Source: Snodgrassella alvi SCGC AB-598-O02
Lineage (GTDB): Bacteria > Pseudomonadota > Gammaproteobacteria > Burkholderiales > Neisseriaceae
Assembly (NCBI GenBank): GCA_000725195.1
Contig: JAIL01000257.1
Coordinates: forward strand, 1-64,000
Length of the DNA: 64,000 bases
Direction of reading: 5' to 3'
The notes below the pieces were generated by a model, which saw only the letters and a program-made list of their open reading frames with translations, was not told the DNA's origin and searched no databases. Position 1 is the first letter of the stretch. Each line of letters opens with the position of its first letter. This document shows, one piece after another, positions 52,634-61,152 of the stretch. The position numbers and the translations under genes were made by a program.

Positions 52634-53926
52634 TTACGAAAAAAGTCGTTTAGCCAGCTCGCCACCGGGCATAATTTCCACCCGTCTCATTTCTTTTTGT
52701 CGGTCAACCACATAGCGACGTACTTCTCGCAGCCATTCCGTAGATAATTCTTCTAACTTGTCATTAACCAAATCCAGACCGAGCTGACTGGATAATTTCA
52801 CTGCCATATCCATAAACTGATCGAAACATTTTTCACCATTCGGTATGCGTACTATATCAAACAACATACTGAATCCACGATAATTTTGATTTGCTAACAA
52901 AGTACCGGTAAAAGGTGAATTATCCAACGTGACAATACTGAATAATGGCTCACCGTTAGTATCATTAAAATAGAATGCACCATCATGAGCTAATTCAAAA
53001 CCTAATTTTTCTACTGAACTGCGCAATTCCATACCACTGACGTTACTGCGGGAAACCAGATGAATAGCAATGGTCTGGTCGACGCGAGCACATAAATCAT
53101 CCAGAGGCTGCGCGATATTCAGAAATGCATTCATATCCGTTAATAACAGCAAACCATCCATCTGCTCGGCAAATTTATTTGCCTGTTCGGCAAAATGCAA
53201 CAATTCTTCCTTAGTTACTAAACCATTACGACTAATCGTCTGTAAACCAACTACAAATCCCTGATAATTTACACTAGGAATGGGTTCCGCAATCTGATAA
53301 CGATCATCCATAGTACAGCCAACTAACCGAAAGCGAGCTCGACTGCTCAGTCTAGGCATAGCATGTAATTCTTTGGGGTTATATAACGCAATATAAACCA
53401 GATAATCGAAACGAGCATCGAACCATGGCAAAATTTGTTTGGACATATCACGAACATCCAACAAAGTTTTACGTCCTTTTACTGGAATGGTACGTGATAA
53501 TTTTTGTGGATCAGTGGGTGAAAAGAAATCTCGCTGTTGGTCTGCATCAGTCTGTGTTTGCAGAATAGGCTGATTTTGCGGTGGTGTTTCCTGTAGACCA
53601 CTCACTGAAGTTTCTTGATTTTCATTTACTATATTATCAGCTTTAGCCTGAATCTGGGGTGCCTGGGAAAATTCTGTGGCAACTGGTTCTGGATCCGCTG
53701 ACGATATTTCCGGTACTGGCTGTTCGGCTACCGGCGGTGCTGTTTTTGCTGCTGCGTTATCACGCACAGAATTTACATTGCTATCAAGCAAAGCATCTTT
53801 ATTGGCATGGCCAAACTGATCACGCAATTGTTTACGGTATTTGCTTTCCTGATAAATATTATAGACCAGCACCATTAGTATTATGGCAGCTCCTAGCACC
53901 AGTGCAATCAAGACGGAATCACTCAT
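52634..53926 (-). CDS. zipA: Cell division protein ZipA homologue
   Basis: Anchors FtsZ to the inner membrane during septum formation (430 residues). An N-terminal helix (VLIALVLGAAIILMVLVYNIYQ), a basic segment, a long Pro/Gln/Glu-rich linker (about 50-150), and a C-terminal FtsZ-binding domain (from about residue 235) with VGLQTISRNGLVTKEELLHF, ...MPGGELAKRLFS. The ATG at 53926 (GGA eight bases upstream) is preferred to one six codons earlier. Linker length varies in the family, so divergence from E. coli ZipA is expected. Confidence 0.88.
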   Translation of the reverse strand: MSDSVLIALVLGAAIILMVLVYNIYQESKYRKQLRDQFGHANKDALLDSNVNSVRDNAAAKTAPPVAEQPVPEISSADPEPVATEFSQAPQIQAKADNIVNENQETSVSGLQETPPQNQPILQTQTDADQQRDFFSPTDPQKLSRTIPVKGRKTLLDVRDMSKQILPWFDARFDYLVYIALYNPKELHAMPRLSSRARFRLVGCTMDDRYQIAEPIPSVNYQGFVVGLQTISRNGLVTKEELLHFAEQANKFAEQMDGLLLLTDMNAFLNIAQPLDDLCARVDQTIAIHLVSRSNVSGMELRSSVEKLGFELAHDGAFYFNDTNGEPLFSIVTLDNSPFTGTLLANQNYRGFSMLFDIVRIPNGEKCFDQFMDMAVKLSSQLGLDLVNDKLEELSTEWLREVRRYVVDRQKEMRRVEIMPGGELAKRLFS

Positions 53927-53993
53927 TACATTTCCACTAAACAATTTGCGACAACCGCAATTAAATTAACAATTAAATAGAATTATAACTAAA

Positions 53994-54027
53994 AACACTT
54001 TTGCTGACAGCTTATATGACTGGCAGC
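53994..54027 (-). terminator. Terminator of ampD
   Basis: GCTGACAG and CTGGCAGC arms (one mismatch) around a 9-base loop, followed on the minus strand by AAAAGTGTTTTT, directly at the ampD stop. Confidence 0.45.
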
Positions 54028-54602
54028 TATTGATAATTTGTTACTACGGGTAAATATTCTTTACATAATTTTTCCCACTGAAAATAATGCCCCGGATCTG
54101 ATTTTCGTCCTGGCGCAATATGCTCATGTCCGGTCACAGCACGAATCGGAAAAACCGCACATATTGCTTGTAATAATTCGATTAACTGATCATATTGTAC
54201 TGAGGTAAATGGTTCGAAATCACAACCCTCTAGCTCAATGCCAATGGAAAAATCATTACAGCCTTCTTTGCCGTTAAAGCGGGATATACCGGCATGATAG
54301 GCAGCATCCTCACAGGAAACAAACTGAGTTAATGTTCCATCACGTTCAATAAAAAAATGACTGGATACCCGTAATGACGTTAGCGAACGCAGAAACACAT
54401 CATCTTCATTGTTGTTGAGCTGGTTAGTGAATAATCGCTGTACAGCTCCTTGTCCATATTCAAAAGGTGGCAGAGAAATATTGTGTAATACCACCACAGA
54501 AACATTTTGAGGATCAGTCCGTGGAGCAAAATTAGGCGAAGGCTGATGGATACAGTGCTGTAACCATCCATTTTTCCATACTGCTACTTGCCTTTTATGC
54601 AT
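54027..54602 (-). CDS. ampD: 1,6-anhydro-N-acetylmuramyl-L-alanine amidase AmpD
   Basis: Cytoplasmic zinc amidase for recycling of muropeptides, cleaving anhydroMurNAc from the peptide (191 residues). Amidase_2 fold: VVVLHNISLPPFEYG with His40 as a zinc ligand, SSHFFIERDGTLTQFVSCEDAAYHAG, CNDFSIGIELEG, and AVTGHEHIAPGRKSDPGHYF containing the other His and Asp ligands. It stands alone with its own terminator between zipA and tRNA-Phe. Confidence 0.96.
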   Translation of the reverse strand: MHKRQVAVWKNGWLQHCIHQPSPNFAPRTDPQNVSVVVLHNISLPPFEYGQGAVQRLFTNQLNNNEDDVFLRSLTSLRVSSHFFIERDGTLTQFVSCEDAAYHAGISRFNGKEGCNDFSIGIELEGCDFEPFTSVQYDQLIELLQAICAVFPIRAVTGHEHIAPGRKSDPGHYFQWEKLCKEYLPVVTNYQ

Positions 54603-54861
54603 CTTATTTACTCAACTGAAAATGGTTACCTTAATACAGCCATGGGCAAGCGTCCAGCACCAAGATGGAAATAACTTTGTTTAAATCTTTCCTACATCAT
54701 TATCTGTACCTGCCCATAGCATTGCGTAAATTATTATTTCCGTATAACCTCGCTTAGGTTTAATTTATTTTTTAATGAATAAACAGCAGGATATAAAATG
54801 CTATATAAAAAAAACTTGCCAATTGATCAGATATCTGGTTTAATGCGCACTCTTCCCCGAT

Positions 54862-54937
<76 letters not shown>

Positions 54938-54941
54938 TTAT

Positions 54942-54967
54942 TAACCGCTGAATGCGGTTATTTTTTT
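54942..54967 (+). terminator. Terminator of tRNA-Phe
   Basis: TAACCGC pairs with GCGGTTA across a TGAAT loop and is followed by seven T. Confidence 0.85.
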
Positions 54968-55261
54968 GTCTGCTTCAAATATCAATATCATCAATAAAAT
55001 ATTTCATAGCATACCTTTATAATTTAGCTAAGAATTAATATATTTAACCAATAGTAAATAACAGCTATCATTATCATTTAATTGATAATTTCAATTATTC
55101 CGAGATATTTTAATGTTCTTTTTCAACTATAAATATGTAGTTATTAACAATTTAATATGGTTAAAAAGATTGAAATTTTATAAAAGAGCTCTTGTTAATA
55201 GAAAGAAAATAATAAAATAGCCAAAAGAATAAATACTAAAAAAATAGACTAAATTAAGAGT
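54968..55261. other. AT-rich spacer right of tRNA-Phe
   Basis: No gene is seen. No copy of the tRNA 3' end was noticed here or downstream, so no attachment site can be claimed. Confidence 0.4.
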
Positions 55262-55699
55262 TTAAAACTCAATTCCTTTATCCCAAATAAAATGATCTAT
55301 AGGAATCCAATTATTATCTTTTTCATTATACCATACAGTTAAATTTTGTTTACTATTTATATTCCAAGTAACCTCCCTTATTTTTATATTATTATTTTCA
55401 ATTTCTTCCACTTTAAATATATTCAATAATCCTATCCTAAATTCAGTAATAGTACCCCCTTCTTTACCTAGAATAAAGATTTCGTCTAAAATAGGCGGAT
55501 ATTGTCTTATAACATCTTCAATATGCATATCTTTTATTAGTTCATAAGTGATAGGGTTTGTTTGCATATTATTTTGCGGTTGAGTTGATTCAACTTTTCT
55601 AATTATTTTACTTTTATCTACACTTTTTGGGTTTGTAATTGGAGATCTATTACAAGAAAAAGTCATTAGTACTACTACTATAAATAAAATATTTTTCAT
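55262..55699 (-). CDS. Orphan lipoprotein (candidate immunity protein)
   Basis: A 145-residue protein with a short signal and lipobox MTFSC (Cys16), hence a lipoprotein. The mature part is hydrophilic and very rich in Asn, Ile, Lys and Glu, with strands (ITEFRIGLLNIFKVEEIENNNIKIREVTWNINSKQNLTVWYNEKDNNWIPIDHF). Codon use is far more AT-rich than that of the neighbours. It lies directly downstream of a decayed toxin-like gene on the same strand. An envelope-located immunity protein is a plausible role, unproven. No ribosome-binding site is obvious. I recognise no named family. Confidence 0.6.
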   Translation of the reverse strand: MKNILFIVVVLMTFSCNRSPITNPKSVDKSKIIRKVESTQPQNNMQTNPITYELIKDMHIEDVIRQYPPILDEIFILGKEGGTITEFRIGLLNIFKVEEIENNNIKIREVTWNINSKQNLTVWYNEKDNNWIPIDHFIWDKGIEF

Positions 55700-55876
55700 A
55701 ATCTATACAATATAAAAAGTTGTATTAGAAATCATACTGTTTAATTGGATTAAAAGATAATCTAAATATTTGTTTTTTAATTTATTTCCTATATTTATAA
55801 TGCTAAAGTAATCTAATTTAAATCCTCTAGAAGCAATTTTAGTTATATTCACTTTCTAGTGAGGGTTCAATAATAC
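55700..55876. other. Short AT-rich gap between the orphan lipoprotein and the toxin-like remnant
   Basis: Nothing further was recognised between the remnant's stop and the lipoprotein start. Confidence 0.3.
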
Positions 55877-56144
55877 TCATTTACTATCAAAATTTATTGT
55901 AAAAGTAGCATTCTTATGTTGTACAGCAAAGAAAGAAGCTCCTTTCACTTTTAATTTAAAATGTCCTCTCCAATTTTTCCAAATTCGAAAATCTGCCATT
56001 TCATGAAATTTTCTTTTCTCAGTTAAAGTCCATGGAGTAACTTTAGTTAACCAATTATATTCCCACTTTTCCTGAATAAGTAATTAAAGTTGACTAATAG
56101 GGACCAATTAAAATCTTTTGATCTTTATAAAGAGTGTCATTCAT
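55877..56144 (-). pseudogene. Frameshifted toxin-domain-like gene remnant
   Basis: The minus-strand reading begins ATG (56144) MNDTLYKDQKILIGPY, meets an in-frame TAG, and continues after a change of frame as a clearly coding 68-codon stretch ending at 55877: EKWEYNWLTKVTPWTLTEKR, KFHEMADFRIWKNWRG, HFKLKVKGASFF and NATFTINFDSK. The Trp-rich WEYN..LT..PWT..EK..FH..D..IW..W pattern resembles C-terminal regions I associate with Rhs/VgrG-linked effector proteins, but this is from memory. A stop plus a frameshift mean it cannot make a full product. The lipoprotein gene follows. Confidence 0.5.
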
Positions 56145-56330
56145 ATTTCAATTTTTGAATTCGAAAAATGTTTAAAGAAAACTTTAATTATCCATAAAAT
56201 TAACGGTTATAATGATTCAAATTAGTGGGCTTAAAAACTGAAAAACTGTTTAGCACAAGCTTTCAACAAGCTTTCACAATGGGTCATTTGTGATTTTAAT
56301 TTTCTTAATAATATTTCATTAATAGCATCA
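56145..56330. other. Debris between toxin-like remnant and response-regulator stub
   Basis: A minus-strand frame reading FANDAINEILLRKL here may be the continuation, in another frame, of the response-regulator stub listed at 56331-56432. No intact gene. Confidence 0.3.
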
Positions 56331-56432
56331 TTAGCAAATAAATACTTTTATATTAAAACCTGCATTGGTTAAATATTCACTAAATATCTGTGATAATTTG
56401 ATATCATCATCAATTAACAAAATATTTATCAT
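56331..56432 (-). pseudogene. Response-regulator receiver stub
   Basis: A 33-codon minus-strand frame starts with ATG (56432) and reads MINILLIDDDIKLSQIFSEY, then LTNAGFNIKV and a stop. The LLIDDD acidic pocket and the following helix are the opening of an OmpR-type receiver domain. The rest of the receiver and the DNA-binding domain are missing, and the continuing frame is shifted. It is a dead remnant of a two-component regulator. Confidence 0.55.
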
Positions 56433-56616
56433 ATATCGTTATTATTACTTAATTTTATGTAGTTATATAATGATAATTGTAAAACAAGATATTAGATATT
56501 TAATTATTTACTATGCAATCTTAATATTAAAATTGAAACTAAATATTATGTTTATCTTTTATTAAATATTTCACCACTAGTATTATTTATGATAGGCAAT
56601 AATATTGAGGTAAATA
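56433..56616. other. Promoter region of cyuA-like gene
   Basis: AT-rich with no gene. A frame at 56365-56565 on the plus strand is antisense to the stub and is not real. Confidence 0.35.
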
Positions 56617-57912
56617 ATGGAACAACAGGTAGTATGGCAAGAATTAATTCAATTGGTGAAAGATGAGGTTTTACCTGCATTAGGTTGTACAGAGCCTATA
56701 TCTCTTGCTTTGGCATCAGCTATTGCCAGTCAATATATTGATAAAAATAGTATCAGTCACATTGATGCTTATGTTTCACCGAATTTAATGAAAAATGGTA
56801 TGGCGGTTACTGTTCCTGGCACAGGTATGGTGGGATTACCTATTGCAGCAGCGATTGGCGCAATGGGCGGTGATGCTAAAGCAGGTCTTGAAGTACTAAA
56901 AAAGATTACGCCTAAACAAATTAATCAGGCTAAAACTCTACTTAGAGAGCAAAAAGTGAATGTACAAATTGCTAATAAAAATACGGCAATTTATTCTGAA
57001 GCCAATATTTATACTAAAACTGATCATGTTAGAGTATGTATCGAAAACACACACACTAACATAATATTAATAGAAAAAAATGGTAAGATAATTTTCAAAG
57101 CAGATCATAAAACACAAGACGAATCTAAAAAAGAATCTGTCATAACTCATATGTCAGTCAAACAGATATATGAGTTTGCAACACAATCTGATTTTGATGA
57201 TATCAAATTTATTTTACATTCCGCTGAATTAAATGATGCATTATCTCAAGAAGGATTAAGGCGAGAATATGGTTTAAGTATTGCTGCTACACTACAAGAA
57301 CAAACAAAAAGTGGCTTGCTGGCTGATGACCTGTTATCTAAAGTGATTATTCGCACGACGGCCGCGTCTGATGCCCGAATGGGTGGGGCAACTTTACCTG
57401 CGATGAGTAATTCAGGTTCGGGTAATCAGGGTATTACCGCGACGATGCCTGTAGTCGTGGTTGCCGATTATTTAAACTCAACAACAGAGCAACTAGCTAG
57501 AGCACTCATTTTATCTCATACTATTGCAATTTATATACATAGTAAATTTCCGCCTTTATCGGCACTTTGTGCTGCTTCAACAGCCGCAATGGGATCGGCG
57601 GCAGGTATGGCATGGTTACTGGGTAAAGGTCAATATGAACCTGTTGATATGGCTATTTGTAGTATGATTGGTGATTTATCGGGCATTATTTGTGATGGAG
57701 CTTCCAATAGTTGCGCTATGAAAGTGTCTACTTCGGTATCTTCGAGTTTTAAAGCCGTATTAATGGGATTAAATCGCATTCGAGTAACAGGTAAAGAAGG
57801 TATAGTTGGTGATAGCGTTGAGGATTCAATTAATAATCTTGGAGCCATTGTGAGCAATAGTATGAAAGCAACCGACACACAAATTATTGATATTGTGTCA
57901 CATAAAGCTTAA
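56617..57912 (+). CDS. cyuA: L-cysteine desulfidase family protein (CyuA/YhaM)
   Basis: A 431-residue Fe-S enzyme of the UPF0597/serine dehydratase alpha-like family. CyuA breaks L-cysteine down to pyruvate, ammonia and sulfide, mostly in oxygen-poor conditions. Key parts: Cys24 in LPALGCTEPISLALASA, SPNLMKNGMAVTVPGTGMVGLPIAAAIGAMGG, MSNSGSGNQGITATMPVVV, CAASTAAMGSAAGMAWLLGKG, and the likely cluster cysteines in DLSGIICDGASNSCAMKV. Start ATG after GAGGTAAATA. Neither the CyuP transporter nor the CyuR regulator is nearby. Its composition is more AT-rich than core genes. Confidence 0.85.
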   Translation: MEQQVVWQELIQLVKDEVLPALGCTEPISLALASAIASQYIDKNSISHIDAYVSPNLMKNGMAVTVPGTGMVGLPIAAAIGAMGGDAKAGLEVLKKITPKQINQAKTLLREQKVNVQIANKNTAIYSEANIYTKTDHVRVCIENTHTNIILIEKNGKIIFKADHKTQDESKKESVITHMSVKQIYEFATQSDFDDIKFILHSAELNDALSQEGLRREYGLSIAATLQEQTKSGLLADDLLSKVIIRTTAASDARMGGATLPAMSNSGSGNQGITATMPVVVVADYLNSTTEQLARALILSHTIAIYIHSKFPPLSALCAASTAAMGSAAGMAWLLGKGQYEPVDMAICSMIGDLSGIICDGASNSCAMKVSTSVSSSFKAVLMGLNRIRVTGKEGIVGDSVEDSINNLGAIVSNSMKATDTQIIDIVSHKA

Positions 57913-59015
57913 ATACATGAACCAATGGTAAAATATCAAGCTTTTAACACTTTTAATTTAATCCATCAGTATATTTAAAAATACCTGACAGTATTATTTT
58001 TATGCGAAATATTTCGCCTTCTTTCTATGATGACTATAGCTCATAATAAGCAACTATTTGTTCAATTAAAGAGTACCCAACAAAGATTAAATAATTGAAA
58101 ACAATCGAAACCGATTATGATTAAAAAATATTCAACCACAAAAGTTAAATCATCATAATAATGCTTTTATTGAATTAGAAAATGAAAAAAAAGTTACTAA
58201 TATTTCTTACAACAAAAGCTCGCAAAGCAAATAAATATAAAACAAGCATTGTCGAGAAGATTGATACTCAATAAAAATTCGCGAAGATATAAATTTGATA
58301 CGACGAGTATACTTCACAGTTTTGCTGTTTATACTCTATTAGTCACTAGATGAGTAAAATAATCATCTAACCTAAATATATGCATTCAGCAATAGAGTAA
58401 GTTAGACAATATTTCCCGCTTACTCTATTACTGCCATTTTATGAGTATTTATTATCTGTATTATGAGTGGTTATATCGCAGAAATTCGATTTTTCAATTA
58501 TTCTGTGCTTTCTGTAATCATGATCAATAGTCATGATTTCTTATGTGCATTAGTCTGTAAATGCGCTACTAACACGCTATACATGATTGATCATTAGAAA
58601 TGATCTGTCGGTAGATTTTTATACATGCTGCTAATCTAATCACTCCACTATTTTAATATTTGTCCGTGTCGTAGTTAAGCGACAGGAAAATTTCGTTCGA
58701 ATTAGATACAGATCTAATATGAATGTTTTCACCAAAGCTGAAATTAACCAACCGTTGATATTTCAATTATTTTTCTTATGACTTTTTTTACGACTTCAAT
58801 CTATTTGATAATTAGATAACAGCAAGGATTGAAGTTGGATGACGTCAATTAATCCATTATCAAGCTCTATTTTTATTGCTTGCTAATCAACAAAGCTTTT
58901 ATGCTTTTCGAAAATACTCTATTAATATCATTGAAATATAAGTAAATGATCTGAGCATTTGACTTACACAACAATATAATTATTTATCTTTATTTAAGAA
59001 TACTTTACTTTTAAG
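57913..59015. other. Long gene-poor AT-rich region
   Basis: About 1.1 kb with no supported ORF. Seen: a perfect 14-base palindrome GCGAAATATTTCGC (58004-58017) that may serve as cyuA terminator, and the inverted repeat listed at 58391-58429. It looks like eroded intergenic or island DNA. Confidence 0.4.
58391..58429. repeat. Inverted repeat in a gene desert
   Basis: AATAGAGTAAG (58391-58401) and CTTACTCTATT (58419-58429), a perfect 11-bp stem (14 bp with one mismatch) around a 17-base loop. No gene touches it and no T-run follows. Role unknown. Confidence 0.4.
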
Positions 59016-59042
59016 TGATAATAATAATACAATTAATTATCA
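59016..59042 (+). promoter_or_regulatory. Fur-type operator ahead of the siderophore operon
   Basis: TGATAAT at 59016-59022 and ATTATCA at 59036-59042 bracket an AT-rich segment, with further partial ATAAT repeats between. Overlapping Fur half-sites of this form (TGATAAT-N-ATTATCA family) are typical of iron operons. It is 103 bases before the leader ORF. Fur binding is inferred. Confidence 0.5.
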
Positions 59043-59144
59043 TTTATGTTTAAAAATGTACATTCAATTATATTTTTGCTTGCTCTGATAAATATCAATC
59101 AGCTAAGCAGATTGATAAATCAAAGAATTAAATAAAGGAATATG

Positions 59145-59267
59145 ATGCAAAAACGATATCAGCGAAAGCAAATGATTAAGTTATATCACCGGCAGCCAGA
59201 ATTACATACTGATCCATTATTTATGGCAGCAATATGCTGTCACATAATTAATGAGGCACGTAGTTGA
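59145..59267 (+). CDS. Short leader ORF (40 residues) of the siderophore operon
   Basis: It reads MQKRYQRKQMIKLYHRQPEL followed by HTDPLFMAAICCHIINEARS. A strong AAAGGA lies five bases before the ATG at 59145 (the ATG at 59142 is too close). Its TGA overlaps the TTG start of the first permease (TTGA) and a GAGG within it serves that start. The arrangement suggests translational coupling. A CC pair and basic N-terminus are notable; I recognise no family. It could be a regulatory leader peptide or a small functional protein. Confidence 0.55.
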   Translation: MQKRYQRKQMIKLYHRQPELHTDPLFMAAICCHIINEARS

Positions 59268-60208
59268 TATTTCGTTACATGAACTGTGCATTTATTGTTC
59301 TATGCATACTATCTTTGTATGTAGGCACAGATCCTATCTCATGGCAGGGTTTATTCGCCGGTTCTGAAGCTGACTGGTTAACGCTGAAAGCCAGCCGTAT
59401 CCCTCGCTTAATTGCAATTGTTCTTACTGGTATGGGGTTGTCTATCGGTGGCGTTATTTTACAGCATATTGTGCGAAATAAATTTGTAGAACCAGAAACA
59501 GCTGGCGGACTAGATGCAGCAAAGCTGGGGATTATGATTTCTTTAGTAGTTCTGCCTTCAGCAGGTGTATTCAGCAAAATGCTGGCAGCGCTGGCATTGT
59601 GCTTTGTTGCCGGAGTGATTTATATCATGATCGTAGCCAGAATACGTTACCAGCAAGTGGTGCTTATTCCGGTGATTGGTTTGATGTTTGGTAGTGTATT
59701 AAGCGCTGGTGCTGAATTTTATGCTTACAAAAATAATCTTTTACAAGATGTTCAAGGCTGGTTGCTGGGCGATTTTTCTCGAGTAGTGCAAGGCCACTAT
59801 GAAATCCTGTATGTGATTGTGCCGGTAATTGTCCTGACTTATGTGTTTGCTAAACGGTTTACAGTAATAGGCATGGGGCAGGAAATGGCAACCAGTCTGG
59901 GTGTGAGCTATAAAAGTACGGTGGCTCTGGGATTAATGCTGGTATCCATAACTGTTGCAGCAACAGTAATTTCGGTCGGCGCTATACCTTTTATTGGTCT
60001 GGTCATACCTAATCTGGTGGCATTGAAATATGGAGAGCATTTAGCGAAAACGCTACCGTTAGTGGCAATAGGTGGAGCGTGTTTGCTACTGATTTGTGAT
60101 CTGGCCGGTCGCCTGCTAATTTATCCTTTTGAAGTTCCAATTGGTCTTACAGCCGGAGCAGTAGGAGGCATCGTATTTCTGCTGCTGATTTTACGGGGAC
60201 TACGATAA
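59264..60208 (+). CDS. Iron-siderophore ABC permease, FecCD family (first)
   Basis: One of two permease subunits forming the inner-membrane channel (314 residues, about nine to ten helices). Family signatures: LKASRIPRLIAIVLTGMGLSIGGVILQHIVRNKFVEPETAGGLDAAKLGIM and GAIPFIGLVIPNLVALKYGE. Resembles the first permease of catecholate-type systems (FatD/VctD/YclN). Starts with TTG, overlapping the leader ORF's stop; ends sharing one base with the next gene (TAATG). Confidence 0.9.
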   Translation: MIFRYMNCAFIVLCILSLYVGTDPISWQGLFAGSEADWLTLKASRIPRLIAIVLTGMGLSIGGVILQHIVRNKFVEPETAGGLDAAKLGIMISLVVLPSAGVFSKMLAALALCFVAGVIYIMIVARIRYQQVVLIPVIGLMFGSVLSAGAEFYAYKNNLLQDVQGWLLGDFSRVVQGHYEILYVIVPVIVLTYVFAKRFTVIGMGQEMATSLGVSYKSTVALGLMLVSITVAATVISVGAIPFIGLVIPNLVALKYGEHLAKTLPLVAIGGACLLLICDLAGRLLIYPFEVPIGLTAGAVGGIVFLLLILRGLR

Positions 60209-61152
60209 TGTTCCGTCGCTTATCGCTGCTCTGTATTTTAATTACCGCTCTGGCCGTATTTTTTATGTTGTTTGATTCTGGCATGGATTTTGACTATATC
60301 CTGCCCAAGCGTTTGTTACGACTGGCTACAATTATTCTGGCTGGTACAGGTATTGCAATTTCGTCAATTGTGTTTCAAACGCTGGTGATGAATCGTATTC
60401 TCACGCCGGCCATCATGGGTTATGAAGCAGTTTATCTGTTCTGGCAGGTGCTGTTACTGTATTTTCTGGGTCAAAGTGGATTAAGTCTACTGGGACTGAA
60501 TGGCAATTTTTTTGCCTCAATTGCATTAATGCTGGGCTATTCGTGGCTTATTTACCGTTATTTATTGCCTAGAGCGCGAAGCAATCTATGGTTATTACTG
60601 TTATTTGGCATGGTACTGACCATGGTTATGACAACGCTGACACAGTTTATTCAGCTAAAAATCAATCCGGGGGAATTTTCTGTTTTTCAGGGCATTAATT
60701 ATGCTTCTTTCAACCGTTCAGAAACTCAAACTTTGTTATATGCCACTGTGGCCATAGGGGTGGTGGGCGCTATTGGTTATCGTTTTCTGTCCATACTGGA
60801 TGTCATGGCGTTGGGACAGGAACAGTCTATTTCACTAGGAGTGGATTATGCCCGCTGTGTGCGCTGGGGTTTTGTTCTGGTGACCATTCTGGTGGCAGTA
60901 ACCACCAGCTTAGTTGGACCTACGGCATTTATGGGAGTATTTATCGCCAATATTGCATATGCTTTTGCCGGCCATTACCAGCATAAACGCATTTTGTTAT
61001 TTGCCACCGTTTTAGCCATTCTGGTATTTCTGATTGCGCAGATTTTAGTGGAACATGTATTTAATTATAAAACTACGGTCAGTATTTTGATTAATTTGCT
61101 TTGTGGCATGTATTTTCTGGTATTGATTGTCCGTAAACGGGGCATGGCATGA
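60208..61152 (+). CDS. Iron-siderophore ABC permease, FecCD family (second)
   Basis: The partner permease, also 314 residues. Conserved parts: LPKRLLRLATIILAGTGIAISSIVFQTLVMNRILTPAIMGYEAVYLF, and GPTAFMGVFIANIAYAFAGHYQHKRIL; MALGQEQSISLGVDY lies on the ATPase side. It is less typical than the first (FatC/VctG/YclO type), as seen for the second subunit in these systems. Its TGA overlaps the ATPase start (ATGA). Confidence 0.9.
   Translation: MFRRLSLLCILITALAVFFMLFDSGMDFDYILPKRLLRLATIILAGTGIAISSIVFQTLVMNRILTPAIMGYEAVYLFWQVLLLYFLGQSGLSLLGLNGNFFASIALMLGYSWLIYRYLLPRARSNLWLLLLFGMVLTMVMTTLTQFIQLKINPGEFSVFQGINYASFNRSETQTLLYATVAIGVVGAIGYRFLSILDVMALGQEQSISLGVDYARCVRWGFVLVTILVAVTTSLVGPTAFMGVFIANIAYAFAGHYQHKRILLFATVLAILVFLIAQILVEHVFNYKTTVSILINLLCGMYFLVLIVRKRGMA

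Noticed and set aside
56365..56565. 66-codon plus-strand ORF before cyuA.
   Set aside because: It is antisense to the response-regulator stub and consists mostly of Ile/Tyr/Leu from AT-rich DNA.
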